The notes beneath the pieces were generated by a model, which saw only the letters and a program-made list of their open reading frames with translations, did not search any database and was not told the origin of the DNA. This document shows, piece after piece, positions 18,001 through 27,700 of a stretch of DNA of 64,000 bases. The position numbers and the translations under genes were made by a program. Within the stretch, counting starts at the first letter, position 1. The number at the start of each line of letters is the position of its first letter. Source of the DNA: Flagellimonas sp947499585 (GTDB lineage Bacteria; Bacteroidota; Bacteroidia; Flavobacteriales; Flavobacteriaceae); contig NZ_CP138995.1 in the NCBI RefSeq assembly GCF_044596045.1, positions 3,348,001 to 3,412,000 of the forward strand. The letters are read 5' to 3'.

Positions 18001-21000
18001 ATCGGATAGTTCGTTCGTCGGGTCGGCATCGGCATCGTCAGTGTCAAGGGCGGCAAGCTCCGCATCGGTGGCGAAGGTTCCGTCAAGGTCAACACCCGTG
18101 GCTCCCGCAGCGGCGTTCGTAAGCTCTAGGGTCGTGCCACTAAGGGCCACGTCCGATAGTTCGTTCGTGGGGTCCGCATCCGCATCGTCAGTGTCAAGGG
18201 CGGCAAGCTCCGCATCGGTGGCGAAGGTACCGTCAAGGTCGACTCCGGTCGCTCCCGCAGCGGCGTTCGTAAGCTCCAAGGTCGTGCCCGATAAGGCTAC
18301 GTCCGATAGTTCGTTCGTGGGGTCCGCATCCGCATCGTCCGTATCCAAGGCCGCAAGTTCGGCGTCAGTGGCGAAGGTAGCATCCAAGGCAGTGTCATTG
18401 ATGTCAATATCAACTTCATCATTACCGGCATCATCTGTAATCGTTATCCTATTGGAACCAGCATTTATATTTTTGAATTCCAGATCGGCACCTGTCTTTC
18501 TTGCAAATGTTCCAACACCGCCCGTACCAACATTGGAGGCCGTATTGGTTTGGCCCGCTGTGGCAGCGAAACCGTCTATATCGGTCTGAAGTTCTTCTAT
18601 CGCAGCCTGTACATCCGTACTTGTAGTGTTTCCCGCTGGGGTGAAATCAACTCCGGCAGCATCTTGTATCTCGTTATTAGGGTCGGCATCCGCATCGTCG
18701 GTGTCAAGGGCGGCAAGCTCCGCATCGGTGGCGAAGGTACCATCAAGGTCGACTCCGGTCGCTCCCGCAGCGGCGTTCGTAAGCTCCAAGGTCGTGCCCG
18801 ATAAGGCTACATCGGATAGTTCGTTCGTAGGGTCGGCATCCGCATCGTCGGTGTCAAGGGCGGCAAGCTCCGCGTCCGTGGCGAAGGTTCCGTCAAGGTC
18901 AACACCGGTCGCTCCCGCAGCGGCGTTCGTAAGTTCAAGGGTCGTGCCCGATAAGGCCACGTCAGATAGTTCGTTCGTCGGGTCCGCATCCGCATCGTCA
19001 GTGTCAAGGGCAGCAAGCTCCGCGTCGGTGGCGAAGGTACCGTCAAGGTCAACACCGGTCGCTCCCGCAGCGGCGTTCGTAAGTTCAAGGGTCGTGCCCG
19101 ATAAGGCTACGTCAGATAGTTCGTTCGTCGGGTCGGCATCCGCATCGTCAGTGTCCAAGGCCGCAAGCTCCGCGTCAGTGGCGAAGGTTCCGTCAAGGTC
19201 GACTCCGGTCGCTCCCGCAGCGGCGTTCGTAAGCTCCAAGGTCGTGCCCGATAAGGCCACGTCCGATAGTTCGTTCGTGGGGTCCGCATCCGCATCGTCA
19301 GTGTCAAGGGCGGCAAGCTCCGCGTCAGTGGCAAAGGTACCGTCAAGGTCGACTCCGGTCGCTCCCGCAGCGGCGTTCGTAAGCTCTAGGGTCGTGCCCG
19401 ATAAGGCCACGTCCGATAGTTCGTTCGTCGGGTCGGCATCCGCATCGTCAGTGTCAAGGGCGGCAAGCTCCGCGTCGGTGGCGAAGGTACCGTCAAGGTC
19501 GACTCCGGTCGCTCCCGCAGCGGCGTTCGTAAGTTCAAGGGTCGTGCCCGATAAGGCCACGTCCGATAGTTCGTTCGTCGGGTCCGCATCCGCATCGTCG
19601 GTGTCAAGGGCGGCAAGCTCCGCGTCGGTGGCGAAGGTTCCGTCAAGGTCAACACCCGTGGCACCCGCAGCGGCGTTCGTAAGCTCCAAGGTCGTGCCCG
19701 ATAAGGCTACGTCCGATAGTTCGTTCGTGGGGTCCGCATCCGCATCGTCAGTGTCAAGGGCAGCAAGCTCCGCGTCAGTGGCGAAGGTTCCGTCCAGGTC
19801 AACACCCGTGGCTCCCGCAGCGGCGTTCGTAAGTTCCAAGGTCGTGCCACTAAGGGCTACATCAGATAGTTCGTTCGTCGGGTCCGCATCCGCATCGTCA
19901 GTGTCAAGGGCAGCTAGTTCCGCATCAGTGGCGAAGGTTCCGTCCAGGTCAACACCAGTGGCTCCCGCAGCGGCGTTCGTAAGTTCCAAGGTCGTGCCAC
20001 TAAGGGCTACGTCAGATAGTTCGTTCGTGGGGTCGGCATCCGCATCGTCAGTGTCAAGGGCGGCAAGCTCCGCATCGGTGGCGAAGGTTCCGTCCAGGTC
20101 GACTCCGGTCGCTCCCGCAGCGGCGTTCGTAAGCTCCAAGGTCGTGCCCGATAAGGCCACGTCAGATAGTTCGTTCGTCGGGTCGGCATCGGCATCGTCA
20201 GTGTCAAGGGCGGCAAGCTCCGCATCGGTGGCGAAGGTTCCGTCAAGGTCAACACCCGTGGCTCCCGCAGCGGCGTTCGTAAGTTCCAAGGTCGTGCCAC
20301 TAAGGGCTACATCAGATAGTTCGTTCGTCGGGTCCGCATCCGCATCGTCCGTATCCAAGGCCGCAAGTTCCGCGTCGGTGGCGAAGGTTCCGTCAAGGTC
20401 AACACCCGTGGCACCCGCAGCGGCGTTCGTAAGCTCTAGGGTCGTGCCACTAAGGGCCACGTCAGATAGTTCGTTCGTGGGGTCCGCATCCGCATCGTCA
20501 GTGTCAAGGGCGGCAAGCTCCGCATCGGTGGCGAAGGTACCGTCAAGGTCGACTCCGGTCGCTCCCGCAGCGGCGTTCGTAAGCTCCAAGGTCGTGCCCG
20601 ATAAGGCTACGTCCGATAGTTCGTTCGTGGGGTCCGCATCCGCATCGTCCGTATCCAAGGCCGCAAGTTCGGCGTCAGTGGCGAAGGTAGCATCCAAGGC
20701 AGTGTCATTGATGTCAATATCAACTTCATCATTACCGGCATCATCTGTAATCGTTATCCTATTGGAACCAGCATTTATATTTTTGAATTCCAGATCGGCA
20801 CCTGTCTTTCTTGCAAATGTTCCAACACCGCCCGTACCAACATTGGAGGCCGTATTGGTTTGGCCCGCTGTGGCAGCGAAACCGTCTATATCGGTCTGAA
20901 GTTCTTCTATCGCAGCCTGTACATCCGTACTTGTAGTGTTTCCCGCTGGGGTGAAATCAACTCCGGCAGCATCTTGTATCTCGTTATTAGGGTCGGCATC

Positions 21001-24000
21001 CGCATCGTCGGTGTCAAGGGCGGCAAGCTCCGCATCGGTGGCGAAGGTACCATCAAGGTCGACTCCGGTCGCTCCCGCAGCGGCGTTCGTAAGCTCCAAG
21101 GTCGTGCCCGATAAGGCTACATCGGATAGTTCGTTCGTAGGGTCGGCATCCGCATCGTCGGTGTCAAGGGCGGCAAGCTCCGCGTCCGTGGCGAAGGTTC
21201 CGTCAAGGTCAACACCGGTCGCTCCCGCAGCGGCGTTCGTAAGTTCAAGGGTCGTGCCCGATAAGGCCACGTCAGATAGTTCGTTCGTCGGGTCCGCATC
21301 CGCATCGTCAGTGTCAAGGGCAGCAAGCTCCGCGTCGGTGGCGAAGGTACCGTCAAGGTCAACACCGGTCGCTCCCGCAGCGGCGTTCGTAAGTTCAAGG
21401 GTCGTGCCCGATAAGGCTACGTCAGATAGTTCGTTCGTCGGGTCGGCATCCGCATCGTCAGTGTCCAAGGCCGCAAGCTCCGCGTCAGTGGCGAAGGTTC
21501 CGTCAAGGTCGACTCCGGTCGCTCCCGCAGCGGCGTTCGTAAGCTCCAAGGTCGTGCCCGATAAGGCCACGTCCGATAGTTCGTTCGTGGGGTCCGCATC
21601 CGCATCGTCAGTGTCAAGGGCGGCAAGCTCCGCGTCAGTGGCAAAGGTACCGTCAAGGTCGACTCCGGTCGCTCCCGCAGCGGCGTTCGTAAGCTCTAGG
21701 GTCGTGCCCGATAAGGCCACGTCCGATAGTTCGTTCGTCGGGTCGGCATCCGCATCGTCAGTGTCAAGGGCGGCAAGCTCCGCGTCGGTGGCGAAGGTAC
21801 CGTCAAGGTCGACTCCGGTCGCTCCCGCAGCGGCGTTCGTAAGTTCAAGGGTCGTGCCCGATAAGGCCACGTCCGATAGTTCGTTCGTGGGGTCCGCATC
21901 CGCATCGTCAGTGTCAAGGGCAGCAAGCTCCGCGTCGGTGGCGAAGGTAGCATCCAAGGCAGTGTCATTGATGTCAATATCAACTTCATCATTACCGGCA
22001 TCATCTGTAATCGTTATCCTATTGGAACCAGCATTTATATTTTTGAATTCCAGATCGGCACCTGTCTTTCTTGCAAATGTTCCAACACCGCCCGTACCAA
22101 CATTGGAGGCCGTATTGGTTTGGCCCGCTGTGGCAGCGAAACCGTCTATATCGGTCTGAAGTTCTTCTATCGCAGCCTGTACATCCGTACTTGTAGTGTT
22201 TCCCGCTGGGGTGAAATCAACTCCGGCAGCATCTTGTATCTCGTTATTAGGGTCCGCATCCGCATCGTCAGTGTCAAGGGCAGCAAGCTCCGCGTCGGTG
22301 GCGAAGGTACCGTCAAGGTCGACACCGGTCGCTCCCGCAGCGGCGTTCGTAAGTTCAAGGGTCGTGCCCGATAAGGCCACGTCCGATAGTTCGTTCGTCG
22401 GGTCGGCATCGGCATCGTCCGTATCCAAGGCCGCAAGTTCCGCGTCGGTGGCGAAGGTTCCGTCAAGGTCAACACCGGTCGCTCCCGCAGCGGCGTTCGT
22501 AAGCTCAAGGGTCGTGCCCGATAAGGCTACGTCCGATAATTCGTTCGTCGGGTCCGCATCGGCATCGTCAGTGTCAAGGGCGGCAAGCTCCGCGTCCGTG
22601 GCGAAGGTTCCGTCAAGGTCGACTCCGGTCGCTCCCGCAGCGGCGTTCGTAAGCTCTAGGGTCGTGCCCGATAAGGCCACGTCCGATAGTTCGTTCGTCG
22701 GGTCGGCATCGGCATCGTCCGTATCCAAGGCCGCAAGTTCCGCGTCGGTGGCGAAGGTTCCGTCAAGGTCAACACCAGTGGCGCCCGCAGCGGCGTTCGT
22801 AAGCTCAAGGGTCGTGCCCGATAAAGCAACATCGGATAGTTCGTTCGTCGGGTCGGCATCCGCATCGTCAGTGTCAAGGGCGGCAAGCTCCGCATCGGTG
22901 GCGAAGGTTCCGTCCAGGTCGACTCCGGTCGCTCCCGCAGCGGCGTTCGTAAGCTCCAAGGTCGTGCCCGATAAGGCTACATCGGATAGTTCGTTCGTCG
23001 GGTCGGCATCCGCATCGTCGGTGTCAAGGGCGGCAAGCTCCGCATCGGTGGCGAAGGTTCCGTCAAGGTCAACACCCGTGGCACCCGCAGCAGCATTCGT
23101 AAGCTCAAGGGTCGTGCCACTAAGGGCTACATCAGATAGTTCGTTCGTCGGGTCCGCATCCGCATCGTCCGTATCCAAGGCCGCAAGTTCCGCGTCGGTG
23201 GCGAAGGTTCCGTCAAGGTCAACACCAGTGGCGCCCGCAGCGGCGTTCGTAAGCTCAAGGGTCGTGCCCGATAAAGCAACATCGGATAGTTCGTTCGTCG
23301 GGTCGGCATCCGCATCGTCAGTGTCAAGGGCGGCAAGCTCCGCATCGGTGGCGAAGGTACCGTCAAGGTCAACACCGGTCGCTCCCGCAGCAGCGTTCGT
23401 AAGCTCCAAGGTCGTGCCACTAAGGGCTACATCAGATAGTTCGTTCGTCGGGTCGGCATCCGCATCGTCGGTGTCAAGGGCAGCAAGCTCCGCGTCCGTG
23501 GCGAAGGTTCCGTCAAGGTCAACACCGGTCGCTCCCGCAGCGGCGTTCGTAAGCTCCAAGGTCGTGCCCGATAAGGCTACGTCCGATAGTTCGTTCGTGG
23601 GGTCCGCATCCGCATCGTCAGTGTCAAGGGCAGCAAGCTCCGCGTCAGTGGCGAAGGTTCCGTCCAGGTCAACACCCGTGGCTCCCGCAGCGGCGTTCGT
23701 AAGCTCCAAGGTCGTGCCCGATAAGGCTACATCAGATAGTTCGTTCGTCGGGTCGGCATCGGCATCGTCAGTGTTCAATATGAGAGAATTACCACCAGTA
23801 ATGCCAATATTACCCGGGGTACTATCAGTAGTTAACGTTTGTGCATCTGTATTAACCAAAGCCGCAATATCAGCTAAAGCAACTGAAAATGTATTTGTAT
23901 CTGAATCTGTAATTACCAGATTCGTATTTGTTCCATCAATACCAAAAGAAGCTATCGTAGTATTTGTATCTGTAAGGGTATCACTCAAGCTACTTAAATC

Positions 24001-24318
24001 AACATTTACACTTCCCCCATTTTCCAAAGTCAATGTCAATTCATTTGTAATTCCATCAAAAGCAAAACCTGTTAGTTGCTGGTCATCTGATGAAGTTAGT
24101 TCCCAAGAATCACCATCCCAAAAATAGATGGTACCTGTATTGGTGTTTACATAAATATCTCCAGCGTCAGCTCCTGTCGGTGTTGCTACTCCAGGTGTTG
24201 TAACTGCGGTTCCACTTAGAACTTCACAATTGCATTGATCTTGCAAGGTTACCGTAGTCTGGGAAAAGGCAAATCCTGTGAAGAAAAGGAAAACTATGAT
24301 TATGATGTTCTTTTTCAT
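15067..24318 (-). CDS. giant secreted repeat protein, 47 x 50-aa acidic repeats (about 3,083 aa)
   Basis: The frame is open to 24366, but the signal peptide starts at 24318 (MKKNIIIIVFLFFTGFAFSQ), so I take that ATG. After a short N-terminal region with GDIYVNTNTGTIYFWDGDSW, as in tail-fibre-like proteins, come 47 repeats of 50 aa (DTDDADADPTNELSDVALSG, TTLELTNAAAGATGVDLDGT, FATDAELAAL) in blocks of 10, 6, 13 and 18. The blocks are separated by three identical spacer modules of about 100 aa. A unique C-terminal region (about 150 aa, ending DYNSLINVVFVVK) follows. Repeats contain no Lys, Arg or His. No T9SS CHU_C domain is present; the unique C-terminus may be a sorting or anchoring domain. 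It is first in an operon with a CHU_C protein and a SprF-like protein. I infer a long acidic surface or matrix fibre; no function is proven. Confidence 0.87.
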   Translation of the reverse strand: MKKNIIIIVFLFFTGFAFSQTTVTLQDQCNCEVLSGTAVTTPGVATPTGADAGDIYVNTNTGTIYFWDGDSWELTSSDDQQLTGFAFDGITNELTLTLENGGSVNVDLSSLSDTLTDTNTTIASFGIDGTNTNLVITDSDTNTFSVALADIAALVNTDAQTLTTDSTPGNIGITGGNSLILNTDDADADPTNELSDVALSGTTLELTNAAAGATGVDLDGTFATDAELAALDTDDADADPTNELSDVALSGTTLELTNAAAGATGVDLDGTFATDAELAALDTDDADADPTNELSDVALSGTTLELTNAAAGATGVDLDGTFATDAELAALDTDDADADPTNELSDVALSGTTLELTNAAAGATGVDLDGTFATDAELAALDTDDADADPTNELSDVALSGTTLELTNAAAGATGVDLDGTFATDAELAALDTDDADADPTNELSDVALSGTTLELTNAAAGATGVDLDGTFATDAELAALDTDDADADPTNELSDVALSGTTLELTNAAAGATGVDLDGTFATDAELAALDTDDADADPTNELSDVALSGTTLELTNAAAGATGVDLDGTFATDAELAALDTDDADADPTNELSDVALSGTTLELTNAAAGATGVDLDGTFATDAELAALDTDDADADPTNELSDVALSGTTLELTNAAAGATGVDLDGTFATDAELAALDTDDADADPNNEIQDAAGVDFTPAGNTTSTDVQAAIEELQTDIDGFAATAGQTNTASNVGTGGVGTFARKTGADLEFKNINAGSNRITITDDAGNDEVDIDINDTALDATFATDAELAALDTDDADADPTNELSDVALSGTTLELTNAAAGATGVDLDGTFATDAELAALDTDDADADPTNELSDVALSGTTLELTNAAAGATGVDLDGTFATDAELAALDTDDADADPTNELSDVALSGTTLELTNAAAGATGVDLDGTFATDAELAALDTDDADADPTNELSDVALSGTTLELTNAAAGATGVDLDGTFATDAELAALDTDDADADPTNELSDVALSGTTLELTNAAAGATGVDLDGTFATDAELAALDTDDADADPTNELSDVALSGTTLELTNAAAGATGVDLDGTFATDAELAALDTDDADADPNNEIQDAAGVDFTPAGNTTSTDVQAAIEELQTDIDGFAATAGQTNTASNVGTGGVGTFARKTGADLEFKNINAGSNRITITDDAGNDEVDIDINDTALDATFATDAELAALDTDDADADPTNELSDVALSGTTLELTNAAAGATGVDLDGTFATDAELAALDTDDADADPTNELSDVALSGTTLELTNAAAGATGVDLDGTFATDAELAALDTDDADADPTNELSDVALSGTTLELTNAAAGATGVDLDGTFATDAELAALDTDDADADPTNELSDVALSGTTLELTNAAAGATGVDLDGTFATDAELAALDTDDADADPTNELSDVALSGTTLELTNAAAGATGVDLDGTFATDAELAALDTDDADADPTNELSDVALSGTTLELTNAAAGATGVDLDGTFATDAELAALDTDDADADPTNELSDVALSGTTLELTNAAAGATGVDLDGTFATDAELAALDTDDADADPTNELSDVALSGTTLELTNAAAGATGVDLDGTFATDAELAALDTDDADADPTNELSDVALSGTTLELTNAAAGATGVDLDGTFATDAELAALDTDDADADPTNELSDVALSGTTLELTNAAAGATGVDLDGTFATDAELAALDTDDADADPTNELSDVALSGTTLELTNAAAGATGVDLDGTFATDAELAALDTDDADADPTNELSDVALSGTTLELTNAAAGATGVDLDGTFATDAELAALDTDDADADPTNELSDVALSGTTLELTNAAAGATGVDLDGTFATDAELAALDTDDADADPNNEIQDAAGVDFTPAGNTTSTDVQAAIEELQTDIDGFAATAGQTNTASNVGTGGVGTFARKTGADLEFKNINAGSNRITITDDAGNDEVDIDINDTALDATFATDAELAALDTDDADADPTNELSDVALSGTTLELTNAAAGATGVDLDGTFATDAELAALDTDDADADPTNELSDVALSGTTLELTNAAAGATGVDLDGTFATDAELAALDTDDADADPTNELSDVALSGTTLELTNAAAGATGVDLDGTFATDAELAALDTDDADADPTNELSDVALSGTTLELTNAAAGATGVDLDGTFATDAELAALDTDDADADPTNELSDVALSGTTLELTNAAAGATGVDLDGTFATDAELAALDTDDADADPTNELSDVALSGTTLELTNAAAGATGVDLDGTFATDAELAALDTDDADADPTNELSDVALSGTTLELTNAAAGATGVDLDGTFATDAELAALDTDDADADPTNELSDVALSGTTLELTNAAAGATGVDLDGTFATDAELAALDTDDADADPTNELSDVALSGTTLELTNAAAGATGVDLDGTFATDAELAALDTDDADADPTNELSDVALSGTTLELTNAAAGATGVDLDGTFATDAELAALDTDDADADPTNELSDVALSGTTLELTNAAAGATGVDLDGTFATDAELAALDTDDADADPTNELSDVALSGTTLELTNAAAGATGVDLDGTFATDAELAALDTDDADADPTNELSDVALSGTTLELTNAAAGATGVDLDGTFATDAELAALDTDDADADPTNELSDVALSGTTLELTNAAAGATGVDLDGTFATDAELAALDTDDADADPTNELSDVALSGTTLELTNAAAGATGVDLDGTFATDAELAALDTDDADADPTNELSDVALSGTTLELTNAAAGATGVDLDGTFATDAELAALDTDDADADPTNELSDVALSGTTLELTNAAAGATGVDLDGTFATDAELAALDTDDADADPTNELSDVALSGTTLELTNAAAGATGVDLDGTFATDAELAALDTDDADADPNNEIELPTGGTSGQLLSTNGSGVYSWVDDANDDDQTAGEVNLVTPIDIDGDTVDDYTTVEQVLQDVAPVIPAIKAARIFYPPSISIDVSAYSGTPILNQTVDLYAQYTAQYGSPMVISDDGGPDEAPAAIPTYASDELYYYVTFFDTLVFDNVEIDADGLMEYDIIGAPADYNSLINVVFVVK
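18155..19578. repeat. exact 1.42-kb segmental duplication, copy A
   Basis: Reading both segments side by side, 18155-19578 matches 20465-21888 without a difference that I can see. The flanking bases differ at 18154 (C versus A) and 19579 (C versus G). The segment covers one spacer module and about seven repeat units, including all their synonymous variants. Confidence 0.8.
18380..18680 (-). repeat. spacer module, copy 1 of 3
   Basis: A 301-bp non-repeat module that interrupts the 150-bp array and encodes TPAGNTTSTDVQAAIEELQT and VGTGGVGTFARKTGADLEFK, followed by an ITITDDAGNDEVDIDI stretch. Sequences of this kind are common in phage tail-fibre and other fibre proteins. It is identical by eye to 20690-20990 and 21950-22250. 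The module is lower in GC than the repeats. Confidence 0.9.
20465..21888. repeat. exact 1.42-kb segmental duplication, copy B
   Basis: Partner of 18155-19578, offset 2310 bp, same orientation. It points to a recent unequal crossover or gene conversion, or else to an assembly duplication. Confidence 0.8.
20690..20990 (-). repeat. spacer module, copy 2 of 3
   Basis: Identical to 18380-18680 at an offset of 2310 bp (13 x 150 + 360). It is embedded in the longer exact duplication 20465-21888. Confidence 0.9.
21950..22250 (-). repeat. spacer module, copy 3 of 3
   Basis: Identical to the other two copies, 1260 bp from copy 2 (6 x 150 + 360). Its flanking repeat units differ in synonymous positions from those flanking copies 1 and 2. 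Confidence 0.9.
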
Positions 24319-24778
24319 GGGGTTATTGTTAATTGACATCGTATGTACTATCTTTTTTGTAATCAATTTTGCGAGTTTTGCACTTCAATACTTTGAATAC
24401 TACTACACTTTACAAAATTACCTTTACCTATAGGGGATGAAAATATTTGTTGTGTACTACTAAAAACCGATTGTATAGCTGTTAAATCTTGAAGTTATCA
24501 CATTCAATAACTAAGATTTTTTTAAGGTTGTTTATCGATTAAACCAGTATTATCAATAGTTATAGTTATTGTATTAAAGCATAACTAAGCTTAACAAAAC
24601 ATAAACTAAGTGAAAGATTTTACGTACTAAATCAATGCTTTTCTTGCTATCGAAGTTCCTTTGTTTACCATTATTTTAAACAATCCTAGGCATGTAATTA
24701 TCATCTCAATACAGCAAATATGTAAAGCGTATTGCAAGCAGAAATTTGAATAAAAACAGGTATTATTTGTGGGGTTCT
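24319..24778 (-). other. intergenic region upstream of the giant gene
   Basis: About 460 bases, AT-rich, between the 1396-aa adhesin gene and the giant gene. It holds one -7 element (24413-24420) and no ORF or RNA gene that I can support. Short inverted stretches such as TAAGCTTA near 24590 are too weak to call. Confidence 0.6.
24413..24420 (-). promoter_or_regulatory. -7 element for the giant-gene operon
   Basis: The minus strand reads TAATTTTG (TAnnTTTG), 94 bases before the ATG at 24318, giving an untranslated leader of roughly 90 bases. No clear -33 TTTG is present. Confidence 0.35.
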
Positions 24779-27700
24779 CTAGTTTCTTTTAACCCTGTAC
24801 GTAATTCTACGGTTTGTAATTACACCTGACACTCTTATTGTTAGGGTCACTGTGTTTGAAGTTTCAAAACTACAGATGTATGACGAATTGGAAACCAAAA
24901 CTTGATATTGTTCCCCATCATTTGCAGTCGTTGGATTAGTAATCGTCAGTGTACTTGTAGTTGCTCCACTATAGATTCCAGTATCAGTTACGTTGTCCCA
25001 TGTTAAACCATTAAAACGCTGCCATTGAAATGTATCAGCATTTGTTCCTGTAACATTAAATGTCGTGCCACAACCTGGGCATGTAGTTGAGTCCATGGGT
25101 TGAACTGTAATTGCAGGAGCTATACCTGCTTCTTGAAAGTCAAATGTAGTATTGGTGTCTCCATCTGCTGGGACCGTGTACGCAGCTGTTTGGACGGTTC
25201 CATCAAGGTTTATAGCAGGTATACCCGATCCGTAAGTTCCATTATCATCTGAATCCGCATTTATATCTGCATATGCCTCATCTGCATCTCCACAACCATC
25301 TGCATCGCTATCTGCCTCCAAATAGTCATTGTTTCCGGATGAATCCGAGTTAGCAATGGTGTAATTTACTGTTCCGCTATTTTCTTGTCCGCTGGCTTGT
25401 ACGCTATTTGGCACACCATCTGTCCCAACTGCTCCAGTAAGACGTCCACTAGAATAGGCTTGATCATGACCCGCTTCAACAGCGTCATAAATTCCATCAT
25501 TATCACTATCTAAATCCAAATCATCATAAACTCCATCGTTATCCGTGTCAATTGCTGTTGTCCACATGATAGCATTTACCAGTAAATCTTCTCCTGCAGA
25601 GTTAAATCCACCATTTCCATTTGCATGAGGTACTATTGCTCTTTTACCTGGTGCGATTCCTACCTCCATGGCATCACCTTGTTCCCATATTACAATGGAT
25701 GCTTCACTGTTATTGGGATCTCGACCCAAAACTGTTCCGGTAGTCAACCCATTTCCATGATACAGAGCATCTCCAATATTGTAACTCCCTAGTGACAGTC
25801 CAGAAGTTATTGGATGTGTATTATTTATAATATTGACCGAGGTCAAACCACCACTTCCCCCTGTTGCCGCACCCAAGATATCATCATGTAATGCCGGTTC
25901 ACTGGTTATAACGCCATTTGTTGTTGTTGTTAAATTAGCTACATTGGCAAGAGCTGTACCACTATTGGAATCTTCATAGACGAAGGTGACACCATAATTG
26001 TTAGCATCTCCACCTACGCCATCATCAACCACAGTAACCGTATATCCTAAAGCTGTTAATTTATCAATTGTATTCTGCTCTTCTGTCCCAGCTGTGCCAT
26101 TGGTTACCCACAATACGGTTTTTGGGGATTCTACTGCATCCAAAATACCATCATTGTCATCGTCCAAGTCTGTAATATCAAAAATACCATCTCCATCAGT
26201 ATCAATAGCAATTGTCAAAGTTGCTTCTAATGATGTGACTGATGCACATGAGCCTCCTGAATTGGAAACTATTATCCTGTAGGTATATCCATCTTTTGTT
26301 AAACTTGGGTTCAATACAGTCAAGACTTCAGTATTTGTGCCCGTGTACTCCGCTCCATTTGTTATATTGGAAAAACTTCCTCCTCCATTAGTACTTACTT
26401 GCCATTGATATGTGTCTGCGTTACTTGTACTTGATACAAAAGTACCATTGCTTCCTAAGTTTACCGTCTGGTCAGTTGGTTGTATATCTATTGAAATAGG
26501 GTCAACTGTTATAGTTTGGGTTATATCTATAAAGTTACCAGCATCATCTGTAACACGATATGTTCTTGTAATAGTTTCAGGATTTGTTCCTCCATCACTG
26601 ACATCACTAATATGGGTTACTACTGGACTAGTGGTACAATTATCCGCCTCGTCTGTTACATCTGTAATTGCAACTGCCGGAACATCTGCGGAGCAATTAA
26701 CAGTAACAGGTAATGGATTACTGGCTGTTGGGTTTACATTATCTACTGTTATCGTTGTTACACCTGTAATACTTAAGACAGGATCTCCTGTGGTTCCTCC
26801 GTATTCCACTACATATCCCTGTGCTTGATATGGTCCAGAAGTAGAGGTTGTATTTGGCAAATCATTCCATGATCCAGGTGATGAAGTCACTGAAAGGTCT
26901 GTAATGTGTGCATAATCTTCATTTCCTGATTGATTGGGTTCTCCTGCATTCCAAAAAGCGAAAAAATCCGGTGCAGTAGTTGTACCTCCTGCAGTTCCAG
27001 ACCAAAAAGGAGTTCCTGCACCTGCATTGGCAAGACCCTCTGGACCTGTAACCCATCTCCAGTCTCCTTCAGTTGCAGCATCACTACCACCAATCCAACC
27101 CACACCTAAAGCTTGTGAACCCGAAAAGTCTGCTTCCGCTTGGGAAGTTAGGGTTGCTAAATACCCTTGCAGACCAAAATAAGTTCTTAAAGCAGCAGCA
27201 TCTCTTGCCGCTGTCCATGTGATATTAGGGCTGGAAATAAATTCATAATAGTGACCTGTGGGGGGTAAAAAGTTTGCACTACCAGGAGTAATTGAAAATT
27301 GTCTAGTTCCCGTTGGACTTACAGCACTACTAGAATATTCAACAGCCAAAACAGCTGCTTCAAATTCTGCAAAAGTGGTTGGCCCTTGTAAGGTAAGTTC
27401 TCCTTCAACGGCATCCCATGTTGCTGTGATATTTGGATGTGTTCCAGTAAGGGTCAGTAAATCTTCTCCATTTATATACCCTGAAGATATTTGAATAAAA
27501 ATGGCATCTGTTGTGGTGTTATCCGGATCTGTTAAACTAAATGTTTCGGCTATGGCCAATGATGTTCCCGGACAGTACACCTGATTTCCTGTTACTGTTA
27601 ATACTGGAGGTTGATCAACTGTAGGTACAATCGATTCGCTTAAATCGTCAACGGTTGCATTGCTATCCGTTTGGTCTGCAGTTACTGAAGTAATTGTATT

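Larger units (their letters stand above)
15621..23770 (-). repeat. tandem 150-bp repeat array inside the giant gene
   Basis: Units of exactly 150 bp run through almost the whole interval. Counting the TNEL codons (TTCGTTCGT on the plus strand), I find 10 units from 23741 down to 22391, 6 from 21880 to 21130, 13 from 20620 to 18820 and 18 from 18310 to 15760: 47 in total, plus four partial units with Asn in place of Thr. In the unit at 15771-15920 I count 94 G or C among 150 bases (63 percent), far above the AT-rich flanks. The units differ at many third-codon positions, yet translate to the same 50 residues. Confidence 0.95.

Noticed and set aside
15621..23770. CRISPR-like repeat array
   Set aside because: The units are 150 bp, coding and contiguous, with no unique spacers of 30-40 bp and no cas genes nearby.
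15482..24127. Very long open frames (407 to 1035 codons) on the plus strand across the giant gene
   Set aside because: They are mirror frames of a GC-rich 150-bp repeat without stop codons in that phase. They have no signal peptide, no promoter and a Ser/Ala/Val repeat of low complexity, while the minus strand has a signal peptide, spacers and a natural C-terminus.
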